NCBI GenBank assembly: GCA_905182995.1 | Contig: CAJJDP010000048.1 | Coordinates: 417,990 to 481,989, forward strand | Direction: 5' to 3' | Source of the DNA: Paramecium octaurelia | Taxonomy: Eukaryota > Ciliophora > Oligohymenophorea > Peniculida > Parameciidae | Length of the DNA: 64,000 bases | Shown here: positions 12,143 through 23,052 of the stretch, piece by piece | How the letters are laid out: each line of letters begins with the position of its first letter | Numbering within the stretch: position 1 is the first letter of the stretch | Position numbers and translations under genes: made by a program | Notes under the pieces: generated by a model | Seen by the model: only the letters and a program-made list of their open reading frames with translations | The model's database searches: none | Told to the model about the DNA's origin: nothing

Positions 12143-13044
12143 AAAATATATTTATATTTAAAATAAAAGATTAACGATCATAAAATTATCATTTTTCATC
12201 ATCTGAATCACTCGCTCAAATATCGCATCTGAATAAGTTAATGAAATTGCCTTCCTTTCTTGATTTCATAGATAAGTTATCTTGTTTATGATAATTAAAT
12301 GGATTAAGATATACAAGACATATCTGGTGGTACCCAATAACTATGGATCATACACTAGCCCCATAGCAATTATAATTAGCCAAACAGAGCAGTTATTTGA
12401 ATATTATTTGATCTATTAATACCATATGAAGGGTTATTGAAAAAGAAGCAAATTGTGACCTGAATACATTAACTTAATTTATATTAAGGTTATTTTAAGT
12501 TTTTATGGATATATTTCGATGTTCAAGTAAGGGTTCTTAAAAATCCTATGATTTAAATGGAGAGACGGATATTTTTAAATTTATTATTAGAGATTACTAG
12601 TTTGGATCGATCAGTCTCAAATTGGGATTACTCATTCACTTTTATTTCTTAATAGAATTTTAAACACAATTTTATTTCAATTAAAAAGGGTGATTTAATA
12701 GGGAAACTATTAAAAAAGTTATTGTTTTTCATTCTCTAAGATTCTTTTTCACCTCCAATTCCTTCGTTTTTTAATAACTTTTCTTAAATAATTTATACGA
12801 GTAAACCTAATCACTTAAAATATATAATTCAATAAACCTCCTATTTTTGTTCATTATTTTATTCAAATGGCTGAAAAAATTCTATTTATTAATATTGATC
12901 CAATATATTTAAAAACTTGATTAGAAGCTTGAGTTGCAAAATTTAAGAATAATTAGTATTGGTTTCAAAAGATAGAAAGCTTTAAGATTTAACAAATTTA
13001 AAATAATGTAAATGAGTAATTACTAAATATATTCATATATGTGA
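12143..13044. other. intergenic with two small possible ORFs
   Basis: Two plus-strand ORFs with plausible composition but no recognisable domain: 12299-12400 (33 residues, MDQDIQDISGG..., TGA) and 12505-12693 (62 residues, MDIFRCSSKGSQ...). In the first frame another open stretch follows its TGA (IPYEGLLKKKQIV), so a degraded or spliced gene is possible. The remainder is AT-rich with no other signal. Confidence 0.3.
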
Positions 13045-14088
13045 TCATAATAAAACCTAGTAACCTAATATCGATGGTTGCTAAGTCTAGTTTAATCTGT
13101 TTCTGGCAGTATTCGGAGCAGATGTATTGGGTCTTGTAAAGAATTATCGACTACTTATGTTGCCTTGTCTTAAATCAAAGCTTTCTGCCATTTAAAATGG
13201 TTTTACATTTTTAAAAAGTATATCATCAAATTTTATAAATTTTTTTATTATTTATGGTGTATATGAATTTTTCATAGCATTAATGCATTTGATTTAAGTA
13301 TGTTATTTCTTATTTAATCTGCTTAAGAGCTTTTAATTTTATGATTTCAATTGCTCATTAGTACTTTATAAATCAATTTTACTTTTTTGTAATTCCTAAA
13401 TAGACTTTTTACATTCAAATAGTTCTCTTGATAAATCAATAGAAATGCTTCGTTCTGCTTCAATTTTCTATTTGGATTATTTCATAGGTTTTTCTTTCTT
13501 CTTCTTAACTAGTTCTGTTTGAGTAGAAATAGAGAAATATTGATTTACTTTATCTTAATTTTAATTATTCATTGATCTTTGAGTTTCCTATTTAATTGTT
13601 TATTGTGGAATTAAAATAGGTTTAGAAATCTAAGTATTTGGCATTAGGAATACTGGTTAGGGTTGTTCATCATAATTAAGGAAAATTTCTGCAATATTTT
13701 TTTAAAGCATGTTTCTTTGGGTATGATATTCAAATTCAGAAATAATGTTATGATTTTTTAGTTATAATAATAGTGCATTTATCTTCTAGGTTAATAGTTA
13801 ATTGACAATTTCAAGACTCACATAATTTTTTGTTTGGATAGACTTAAATTCTTACTCCAAAATAAGTTTTGAATACTGCTCATTTTTTAGCTTGAGTTAT
13901 TCGCACATTAACTTAGAATCTTCGAACTGTTCAATAATTAATAACAACTATTATTTGTATTTAGATTCCATAAGTTTCAACTATTAGATAACGTAATCAT
14001 GAGCTTTAGATTATAATTAGGTAAATTCATTCCTAAGTGTAATTGCTTATGAATCTCTTAAAATCTATATATATTAATCGTGTTTCAT
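13045..14088 (-). CDS. coiled-coil protein, unknown
   Basis: One uninterrupted frame of 347 residues, M at 14088 (MKHDQYIQILRDSQ), TGA at 13045-13047. The N-terminal part is coiled coil (QLKLMESKYKQQLL, EQLKLKNEQYSKLILEQE), the middle is Pro/Gln-rich, and a second coil (SRELFECKKSIQELQKSK) precedes a basic, Asn/Pro-rich tail (RPNTSAPNTARNRLNQ). Likely cytoskeletal or ciliary; no family is named. Confidence 0.75.
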
Positions 14089-14649
14089 ATGAGTTTATTA
14101 TTTATAAATATAAATATTAGTAACAATTTATAAAATTCTAATAAGCATTCGTCTTATAAAATATTGTATTAAATTTTTTAAAAAATTAGAGAGGATTGAT
14201 CAATATTGATTTTTTTGGAGAACATAATTGATGCTCTTATCCTGTTTATAATATTCAAACCATTCTCGATTGATAAGTAAAAGGGGAAGCGTTGACTTTA
14301 ATTAGCAACCTATTTATTATATCAAATAATTCATTCTAATTATAAGAGAATATACAATAACTGAAATATTGATAATAAAACAATAATAGTTCTTTGAATA
14401 AATCCATTCATTTTTGTTTGATATCCATTTTTATCAATCTCATTCATTATTATGAAATCATTTACGTAAAATAACTATAAACAAAAATATTACTTTGAGA
14501 TCTACTAAAATGTTAGTTTAACCCTTTATGATAAAAATATTATAAGAACCAAGTAGAAGAGAGGGAAGAATTAATTATATGATATATAATTATTATAATG
14601 ATTTTTAATAATATAATTACTATGGTTATTGTTTAATACATCAATTAAA
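14089..14649. other. intergenic, nothing recognised
   Basis: AT-rich spacer between divergent genes. No frame with convincing composition, no tRNA and no repeat could be seen. Confidence 0.4.
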
Positions 14650-15091
14650 ATGCAATAATATTTAGAGGTTGGCTATGCTTTGTCAAATAGAGCCAGATGT
14701 ACAGGATGCTTTTAAAATATTGCAAAAAATGAAATTAGATTTGGACATGTTTTTGTGGCTCCAGGATTTGGATATGACAAAAAACATTGGTATCATTTAA
14801 CTTGTTTAAAATTCATACCAAAAGGAGATCGTAATCAAGATGTTGCCCTGATTAACATTCATTGTTTGAAAACAGAAGATCAAAAGAAAGTGCATGATAG
14901 ATTAGAATTCATTAAGAAAAACTGTGGAAAAAGTATATCATTTATATAATTATCAAGAATTTGCAAAAGAATGTAAATTATTGGAAAAACAAGATGATCA
15001 ATGTGAATATATCAAAGCAGATAAAGACATCTTCTCAACTTTTATTAAGCATATGAAACACAAAGAACGAAAGGATTTAGGAGAGTTTTGA
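14650..15091 (+). CDS. PARP-type zinc-finger protein
   Basis: 138 residues after a 25-nt intron at 14933-14957 (GTA...AAG). Residues about 7-56 match the PARP-type finger: GYALSNRARCTGC, GHVFVAPGFG and KHWYHLTCLKFIP. The predicted zinc ligands are Cys17, Cys20, His49 and Cys52 (C-x2-C...H-x2-C). In PARP1 and DNA ligase III this finger recognises DNA breaks. Here it stands alone, with no ART or ligase domain, followed by a charged helical tail. It may target repair or chromatin factors to breaks, which matters in ciliates that cut and rejoin their genomes (inference). A PARG gene lies 38 kb away. Confidence 0.88.
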
Positions 15092-15479
15092 TGATTTAAT
15101 GATTATTTAATAAATAATATATAAATCAGATTGAATTAATTGGTTATACTAATCATTTCTGGAGAATGCTTTTGAATAAATTAATAATTGATATTTAGTG
15201 ATATCAATTTGAAGTGATCTAAAAGATATGAACAATTTCAGATCTTAATTTATAAATTAATCAAGATTTTTAACTAATGTAATTCATTTTTTCTGGTTTG
15301 TCCAAAACAAAGAAAAATATTGATATTATTAACTGATAGTATTGTGCAAATCAATGTTAGAAGTGGTTATGATTATAATTTGACGTTAGGAATGATTATT
15401 ATTTTATTGTCTAACTTTCTTATGTTTATTGTATCTAAATATTTATGTCAAATCAAATTTTGATTATTTAATACTTAAT
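15092..15479. other. intergenic, nothing recognised
   Basis: AT-rich spacer between two same-strand genes; no ORF or RNA gene could be supported. Confidence 0.4.
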
Positions 15480-16233
15480 ATGAAAACTCAGTCTGTATTT
15501 ACTTATTCCGTTCACTCAGTCAGAGATTCCTGTCATTTTAAATTTACTAAGACAATTCAATAAAAACATAAACATTCGTTTAGTGACCTCTTTTCAAATA
15601 ATCCATTAGAACAGTGCAACAAATAGAAGATAAGAAGAAAGAGTTGTTATTGTAATGAATGTGGTAGAATGAGTAAATTCCAATACAAATTTATGAATCT
15701 CAAACATCAATTACTCCAAAATAGAAATCAGAGTTATACTCTGCATTCATCAACACAACATTGGCCAAACTAAAATAAATTGTCTATTTAGCTTTCAAGT
15801 ATTTTGTTATCATTATTAAGGTATTAAACATATACGCAAAAGTTAGAGCTCTTTTCGTATAAGTAGAAAATCATTATTAAATGAAAAATCTGAAGAACAA
15901 AGATCTCCACTGATGCTATATGACTCTTCATTTGCAAGATCTTCTATTAGTACAACATAGAAATTATTAGAGGAAACTGCTTAGAAAAATAAAACTTTCA
16001 GACCTAGTGTTTTTCATACTCATGATGGACCTTCTCCGTTTGTACTTAAATCTTAACAATTAATTACTTAACGACCTCCATAATCTGAGAGATTTACAAA
16101 TACTAAAATCAAACTCCGCAATAATACTAAAATTTTATGTCCTCTCCTTATTGGGTTTACTAAAAAACTTTTGTGCCTTACAAAAGTGAAACCACCTCAA
16201 ATATGCAAACACAATAGATTAAAAACATAATGA
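15480..16233 (+). CDS. CxCxxCG-family protein, copy 1
   Basis: 243 residues after one 22-nt intron at 15821-15842. Basic and Ser/Thr-rich. One copy of the array motif, RRKSCYCNECGRMSKFQ, with Cys56, Cys58 and Cys61, is followed by an aromatic/hydrophobic stretch (YKFMNLKHQ). Three cysteines in C-x-C-x2-C could bind one metal with a fourth ligand from elsewhere or by dimerisation (inference). First of four tandem related units on the plus strand. The function is unknown and the family was not recognised. Confidence 0.78.
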
Positions 16234-16283
16234 TATATCAATATAATGTCATCTTTTAGTTCTTTATAATAATTATATTTTAT

Positions 16284-17177
16284 ATGTAATAATTAGATTT
16301 ACCATTTGTCAGAAAACAAAAATAAAACACGGACATTTGGAAAGGTCCTAGTTTCAAGGACTATTCATTTGAAGAAGAACGAACTTCACATATTTATAAA
16401 AAACAACATCGAAGGAAAAGTTGTTATTGTTAATTGTGTGGCAAAATGAGTCTCTTTCAGTACACTTATATGAATGTCTCCTCTTGTGTGAATCATATCA
16501 AAAAATCCTTAATTCTGCAACAAGATATCGAAAAGTAATAAGAACTTGAAAAATAGTAGAGTATTATCGACCAAAGATTATTTAGAGATAACATTAATTT
16601 ATAACATCATAATAGGAGTAAATCTATAGAGTTGAGCAATACTATATTTTTGAATAATTGTCTTAGAGATAGGAATAGAAGAAGTTGTGAATGTAGTGAA
16701 TGTGGAATATAGAGCACTTTCTAATAAAAATATTAAAATTTGCACTTCTTTAAAAAATAACTACTGGCAAATCAATTTAGAATTAAAAAGATTTTAAAAA
16801 GACCTCAATACAGAAAATAGAACACAGAACAATTTTCACCCGTAAAAAATGGAGAGTTCAGGTATTTAAAGAAAAGAATGCTTGAAATAGATCTTAATAA
16901 TTCAAAAAATGACCACCCCATATTAAAGAAGTTTCAAGTAAAATAACCTTAAACATAAAGAGTGCTACGTCATCAACAATCATTAAATCTATTTGAAACG
17001 AATACTAAAATTAAATTCGATTTACATTCACCTATAGAAAATAAAAAACAAATACTACCTTATTTTTAATTCAATTAAAACAGAAGTCCTCCCTAAAAGA
17101 ATAATAAAAAACCTGCCATCACTAACCAATAAAAAGAATACTTTAAAAAACATAACTAAAAATCTGGTATATTTTGA
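16284..17177 (+). CDS. CxCxxCG-family protein, copy 2 (two motifs)
   Basis: 297 residues, no intron, starting 50 bp after copy 1. M at 16284 (MQQLDLPFVRKQ). Two motif copies: HRRKSCYCQLCGKMSLFQ (Cys47, 49, 52) and NRRSCECSECGIQSTFQ (Cys135, 137, 140). A coiled segment lies between them (LQQDIEKQQELEKQQ). The C-terminal half is basic and low-complexity. The double motif suggests internal duplication. Unknown role; a nucleic-acid or metal-binding function is a guess from charge and cysteines. Confidence 0.8.
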
Positions 17178-17295
17178 TTGTAATTCATTTCTTTGATTAT
17201 TTTTTCTTCTGCATTTATATTTTAATAAATATAGATTTTATTTTAAAACAGTAATTAAAAGCACATTAATTTATTAAATAAACTCAGAATTCATT

Positions 17296-18183
17296 ATGTC
17301 TTCATCAAGCAATCAAAAATAAATTAAACGGAGGAACAAAAGTTACATTCATATTACAAATCATCAAATACCTGAATAATGTAGAGAGCGAAGAAAAAGT
17401 TGCACTTGTTTGTAATGCGGATAGCTTAGCTCTCTATAATTCAAGTTTATCAATTTATAATCACAAATTTAACATTTTTCAACAAATAAACATAAGAAAT
17501 TTTAGAGTATTGAATCCACATATATGGATTCTCAAGATACCATTATTGCAAATAATCAAATTCACAAAAGAATCACAAAACCAATCAAAGTTAAATAACA
17601 CAATTCTAATATCAATAACATTAGTCTTATTTAAGCTAATTAAACCAATTTCTCTAAGAAATAACGATCAAATAGCTGCTACTGTGATGAATGTGGAAAT
17701 ATTACTAAGTTTTAATCATAAGCGAAGTTAATCTATACCTAATAAATAATTAAATCCAGGCACACTAATTTTAGAATTAAAAGAAATCTGGATTAAATGT
17801 TTAAAGGAATCAGTCCAATTGAAAGAAAATAAGAATAAGAAATTGAAGAAGATGAAAATAATCCACTCTAACCCAATCAAATTACCTCATTTAGAAGATC
17901 ATTTATACTAATTAATTAGCCGATCAAATAAATCTAAAAGGTTCAATAAGGAAGTGGCAGAAAGATATTCCTTAGAGATGCTTGTAAGACCACTTTCTTC
18001 TCTAAGACCAATTCAAACAGCAGAGAATTTACAATTAAATCTGAGAGCAACAGCCCAAACATTACAAATAAAAAATTAAATCTTCCGATTGTCAAATCAT
18101 CATATAGCAAGAACAGATAAGTAAATGAAGTTCAACTTTTTAAATTTACTCCTAAATTAAATAGTATTAATCTAATATCTTGA
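17296..18183 (+). CDS. CxCxxCG-family protein, copy 3 (two motifs)
   Basis: 295 residues, no intron, M at 17296 (MSSSSNQKQIKRRNK). Motifs: ERRKSCTCLQCGQLSSLQ (Cys36, 38, 41) and RSNSCYCDECGNITKFQ (Cys128, 130, 133). The spacing between motifs (92 residues) is close to that in copy 2 (88), which supports a shared two-motif ancestor. The basic C-terminus is rich in Ser, Asn and Lys. Family and function are unknown. Confidence 0.8.
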
Positions 18184-18302
18184 ATTATAGATGACTATTA
18201 TTAAAATTTAATATATTTATTTATTTGATATCTTTTATTCCTTTTTAGCCATTCAATCATTACAAATGGAATGAGTAAAATTGAGATTATGAGATACTAT
18301 AA

Positions 18303-18764
18303 ATGTTAGATTATTTTAACCAACCATTTAATTAAGATTCATTTGATTTTTCGAAATAACCAATAGGTTAAACTAGAAGGAAGGATTATTATTCATTAAA
18401 ATATAAATTACGCCAGCTCCCTAAGCTTTAGAATTAGATTAAATAAGACAAGAATAAGAGTTGCGAATGAAGTACATAAGTCAATTTCAATAAAAACATT
18501 AAAATGATAGAAAGAGATCATGATTTTTTGGATAAATTCCAATCCAATATTGAAATAATCTTTTCTTTCTCTCAAATTTAATATAAAATACTATATTTAT
18601 TGGACTACTAATTGTTCTTTTAAAGTTTTCTAATGATAGGTAATTATATAATCATCAAATCCATCCTAAAGAGTCAAATCTGTATTAAATCAATTTTCTC
18701 CAAAGCATTCAGATTAAAAATTAAAACCTTATTAAGAAAAATTTGTAAATTACTAAATTTTTGA
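18303..18764 (+). pseudogene. decayed fourth CxCxxCG copy
   Basis: A frame from ATG 18303 (MLDYFNQPFNQDSF) reaches KNKSCE and then meets TGA. The same frame resumes STQVNFNKNIKM and stays open to TGA 18762. The DNA around the break aligns with copy 2's second motif (tgcgaatg versus tgtgaatg, then the matching run ataaaaacattaaaat versus ataaaaatattaaaat), with the second and third cysteines lost by a small deletion. An alternative is a 21-nt intron (GTTGCG...AAG) that removes the motif and the stop. Most likely a relic of the array. Confidence 0.5.
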
Positions 18765-18925
18765 GAACCGTTAAAAATTATCTCTTTGGCTTTTATTAAG
18801 ATATGAAATGTGTTTATTAGTCTTGAACATATGAATTAAATCTTTTCATTAAGTAGAATTATAATAACAATTTCTAAATATATATTTTAAATAAGAATAT
18901 ATTAACATTTCTAAATAGGGAGAAG

Positions 18926-19394
18926 ATGATGAAAGTAAAGAGAAAACGAATGATGTCGAATGAAGGAGTTCTAGCAGTAGTTACTGATTAAATTCTTAGG
19001 GAAAACAAACCAAAACTTAGGAAATTAACTAAAAAATAGATTTAGCAATTGAAAGAAAATAAATAAAATCAATCAGAGTCATCAATAGAGATTATTGAAA
19101 AGAAAAGTCCTTTGAAATGCTAAAAGAAGATTAAAGTTACTTAGGAGGCTTTGTAAAGATTTCTAAAAAGGACATTCATAATTATTAGTGATGATGAGGC
19201 TGAAGAAAATGATATTAGTAATTAGAAAGTATTATTAATATGAAAAAAATTAGAGCCATGGTTAAGAATAACTGAAAAGTTAATCAAGTTCAGGATCATC
19301 ATCATTTTTTTCATCTTCATCTAGTAGTAGTAATTTATAATAATATGAAAAGAGAGAAAAAAAAATAAAATAGTTTTAAAATTATGGTCAATGA
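18926..19394 (+). CDS. basic protein with Ser-rich tail
   Basis: 147 residues after one canonical 25-nt intron at 19229-19253 (GTA...TAG). M at 18926 (MMKVKRKRMMSNEG). The N-terminal half is Lys/Arg-rich, the middle is acidic (ISDDEAEENDIS), then comes a long Ser/Phe run (residues about 115-128) and a basic end. The composition suggests a nuclear protein regulated by phosphorylation. No domain was recognised. Confidence 0.65.
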
Positions 19395-19549
19395 TCAGAT
19401 TATAATAATATTAATTTATGTTAATACAAATACAAATACAAAGTTTCTTTTTACCTGAGTAAAATTCTAAAATAAAATTATAAGTATTTAGAGAATGTAC
19501 ATAGTGTTATTAATTTTTATAATATAAATAATTTAAATTCAAAATTGAA

Positions 19550-20882
19550 ATGAACTTTAGTGAAATTTTTCCTGGAGTGGTGTTTGCTTAATTTGCACCT
19601 AACAGCAAGTTTATTGTTTTGAGTAATGGAACAAGAGTAATTGTAAAAGAAACAGATTAATTATAATCGATTAATTTTACTCATTCATAAATTAATGATG
19701 CTTAAATACAATAAATAGAAATATCACCAAATAGTGAATTAATAGCATTAAGTTATCCAAAAAAGGGATATATAGAAATAAGGAAAATAGATGATATTAA
19801 TTGGTGTGCAAAGATAGATGATAGTATTGAAACTATTTAATGGTGTCCTGATTCTATATAATTAGCAGTCATTAGTGAATTTTAAGTAAAAATTAATTAA
19901 ATTGAATTAGATAAAAGCCTCAATTTATAATCTAAATAATAAAAATGTTACTCATTTTAAAAATCCAAAATAAATTTCATTTAGTAACAATGGAAGATTT
20001 ATGGTTATGAGTGAAAGAAAAGATGCTAAAGATTTTATTGGTATTTACAGTGTAAGAGATTGGAAATTATTAAATTATCAACCATCTGATACTTTAGACA
20101 TCGCAGTATTGCAATGGTCACATAATGATTCATTCATTGGGGTTTAAGACACTGAGTTAAATGTAATTTATTAGATAATAATGTTTTAGTTCAGGTTGAA
20201 TATTCATTGTCCTTGTTAAGGTCTATAAATGAAATTCGAACCTTATTCATATTCATTAGGCATAAAGGTAAGTAGATTTGCCAACCAAAGTGACTTGATG
20301 GCTGTTGGAGCAAATGATGAGAAATTAAGAATCATAAATCTATTGACCCTAAAATAAATAACAGAATTAGAACATAAGATAACAAAAGATGTTCTCATCT
20401 ATAAAGAAGAGGAATATTCTGATTAATATTCATAGAGAGTGGTTACAAAATGTATTATTCTAATGTGATAATTAGTTACTTAAATGGAATAGGGTTGTAA
20501 AATAAATCTATCAAAGACTTAAAATGGTATTAGTTTATTGGAATGGAGTTATAAGGATGATTATATTGCCACTAAATTTGATGCGATGTAAAATTGTGTG
20601 TTCATTTGGGATATGGAATTATTGACCTTAAAAGCCATAATGGTCTAAATATTACCTGTTAGATCTTTTACATGGTCTAAGAATTCTACCACTCTAACAG
20701 TTTGTACTGGAAGTAGTAAGATATTCTTTTGGAATCCAACATGTACATCTGCTTGTGATATGCCATTCGACAAGAACTTCCATGTTGTAAAAATAGATTG
20801 GAGCACTGATCAAAAAAGTATGTTGCTTTTTGATAAATCTGATGTTGTTGTTGCCTATCCAACTCTAGATGATAGTTTTTGA
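19550..20882 (+). CDS. WRAP73: WRAP73 (WDR8)-like WD40 protein
   Basis: 418 residues with three introns: 19886-19910 (25 nt), 20163-20189 (27 nt) and 20452-20475 (24 nt). Diagnostic stretches of the WRAP73 family are present: THFKNPKQISFSNNGRFM, MSERKDAKDFIGIY, YSYSLGIKV followed by MAVGANDEKLRIINLLT, and TVCTGSSKIFFWNP. Length and order match the family. WRAP73 acts at centriolar satellites and spindle poles (with SSX2IP/Msd1 and kinesin-14 in other organisms) in microtubule anchoring and ciliogenesis. In a ciliate a basal-body role is expected (inference). Confidence 0.9.
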
Positions 20883-21033
20883 TTAATTAATTATATTAAC
20901 TCATCAGATATTTGTTAATATTATAATATGATATATTATGCCATTGTTAAATGAAAATAAAAGACTATATTTAATATTTGAAAATGAGCAAAACTCTATT
21001 CATAAGAAATTAAATAACAATTATTATTTGTAA

Positions 21034-21270
21034 TCAAATAAGCAAGCAGCATTCATCTGATACTTCTGTTTCAGGAGAAACATAATTATATTTTTTCCAG
21101 CATTCTACTTCAATTACTGTTTGAACAGCTTTCCCTTTCTCTATTTCATCTATAAATGTAATTTTGTGTTTCTTAACTCCTTTCATTATTTCGGTGCCAG
21201 CTTTGTCCTGTCTTTTTATTTTCTGAACTACTATCTAATCTTAATTCACAATATTATTTGTTAATTCCAT
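21034..21270 (-). CDS. small protein with C-terminal CaaX box
   Basis: 78 residues, single exon. M at 21270 (MELTNNIVNQDQIVVQ), TGA at 21034-21036. It ends ...DECCLLI, and the last four residues C-L-L-I fit a CaaX prenylation box, probably geranylgeranyl, with the preceding Cys open to palmitoylation. The body is charged (KIKRQDKAGTEIMKG, FIDEIEKGKAVQTV). It is too short for a GTPase; a lipid-anchored adaptor or Ggamma-like small subunit could be considered. No homologue was recognised. Confidence 0.6.
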
Positions 21271-21799
21271 ACTATTATAAATATGAACAAATCCTACTCA
21301 AAAAACCTAAGATCATTCTTCTAAAACTCAATTTTTCAGTCAACAAATTCTCCAAATATACATAATTTATCGACTTACAGAATTCATAATATTGAAAAAC
21401 CACATAGTAATCGATACAAAAACTGAAGATTTCACTAAAATAAATTAAAAAAACCATAATTTCTATCAAATATTCTGTTTCCCTTGTTATCTAAGCAATT
21501 ATATCACAATACCATGAGTTTTCGATGCTAAACTTCTAATAAAATATAATGATTCAAACAAAGCATCTAGATGGTATATTTAAAAATAGAAATTAATTAT
21601 AAATTGACAGCAGAGCAATGTTATATTAAAAAAACACAAATTGTTGTTATAAGTGAATTATCTCTAAGGTGAGAATAGAATAAATTTGGGTTAATATTAA
21701 TATCTATAAAGTATAGAATTGTAAATAGAAGAAGAAATAGAAGTTTGATTAATCCATTAGAATTATACTTTGTTAATTGATAATATTTGAACTTATAGT
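21271..21799. other. spacer with one doubtful small ORF
   Basis: A plus-strand ORF at 21283-21426 (47 residues, MNKSYSKNLRSFFQ...) has coding-like composition but no support. Minus-strand open frames at 21275-21469 and 21621-21803 look like chance hydrophobic frames. Nothing else was seen. Confidence 0.3.
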
Positions 21800-22284
21800 T
21801 CACTTTTTCTTATTGCTTTTAAACATATTTTAGATTGGATCATAAGGATCAGGTTCTGGTTTCCATCCTTTTTGATATTTCCATGTTTTTGGAATTTTTC
21901 TATCTTAAGGTTTCAAGTCTTTGTTCCTTTATTTATTATTTTGATCAGTTTAAAACTTCTCCAAGGCCTCTCCTTTGCCATAAGTTCTGTTAATAGTAAT
22001 TTTATTAGGGTCAACTTATATTTTTTCAATTTCCTTTTGATAATATAAATTGGAAATACTTGTTACAGATTTTTAATTTATTCATCAATATTATAAGGTT
22101 TAGTAGCATCCTCTAATTTGAGATTCTCTGAATTGCCTGCTAAGAATCCCCAATCTCTATTCCAAGCAGCTGTGCATGTTAATTCATTATTAACTCTTCC
22201 TATCCAATTTCTATCATCTGCAACTGGATCTCCTGTTGACACAAATTTTCCACCTGCTTACTTTTACTACACTTGTTTAGGCAT
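21800..22284 (-). CDS. LLC1 / C20orf85-like protein
   Basis: 152 residues; one 26-nt intron at 22034-22059 (GTA...AAAG). M at 22284 (MPKQVQQKQAGGKFVSTG). The central segment NWIGRVNNELTCTAAW, followed by NRDWGFLAGNS, resembles the conserved 'W..NWGFL' block of the LLC1 (C20orf85) family, which is expressed in ciliated cells. The C-terminus is Lys/Pro-rich (IPKTWKYQKGWKPEPDPYD). A microtubule or axoneme association is plausible. The family call rests on one motif block. Confidence 0.6.
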
Positions 22285-22444
22285 GAAATTTATTTGATAT
22301 AAATAATAATTAATTAAGTTACATAAAATACAGCATATAAACATATATATGGAAATATGTATTGTTATCGTTAATAATATGAACAAATACTTAAGATGAT
22401 AAAAACAAAAAAGAGTTCATTAAATAATATAATGGTTGTATGTT

Positions 22445-22897
22445 TCATCTTTTTTTATTGGAAAATCTCTCAAGCACTTTATTCAATGAATCTTAATGCA
22501 TTTTAACTTTTGGAGTGACTGTGAGTAATTAACTCATATTTATTATAGTATATTTCGGTTTCTTTTTAATTGGAGATTGAGAAATATTTTTTTATCTTTG
22601 TTGATCTTCTTGAGTTATAGTTGGAGTGAATTTAAATCGAATTCGAGTCTTAGTAGTAGAAGGAGTGTAAAAGTTAGCACTAAAAGAACCCATCTAATAG
22701 GCTTGACTTTAGGTAGGTCTATGATGATGAAGAGAGTTGATCGACTGGTTAAACTATTTTGGTTATGATAAAGTTCTTATTCGATGACTGCTGTTTTCTG
22801 AGATTCTTTTTTCCAATTTAGGTAAATAGCCTGTAAAAAGAGTATCTAAATAGCACTACTCTTCGATATCCCATCCTGAGTTATCACATAAATTCAT
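22445..22897 (-). CDS. basic Ser/Thr-rich protein, unknown
   Basis: 150 residues, no intron. M at 22897 (MNLCDNSGWDIEEQCYLD), TGA at 22445-22447. An acidic N-terminal 25 residues are followed by a Ser/Thr/Lys-rich chain (FYTPSTTKTRIRFKFTP, SPIKKKPKYTIIN) and a basic helix (LNKVLERFSNKKR). Probably disordered. Divergent from the TBC gene across a 155-bp spacer. No family was recognised. Confidence 0.65.
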
Positions 22898-23052
22898 TTT
22901 AAATATATAATTTAATAAGTTTCTTAAAATTAAGTTGCAAATCATAATATTCCTATTTAACTCCTAATCACCTTAATTGATATCAATAATTATCACCTAT
23001 TTATCATTATATAAGACATAATAATAATTGAATAATAAAATTAAAAACTATA

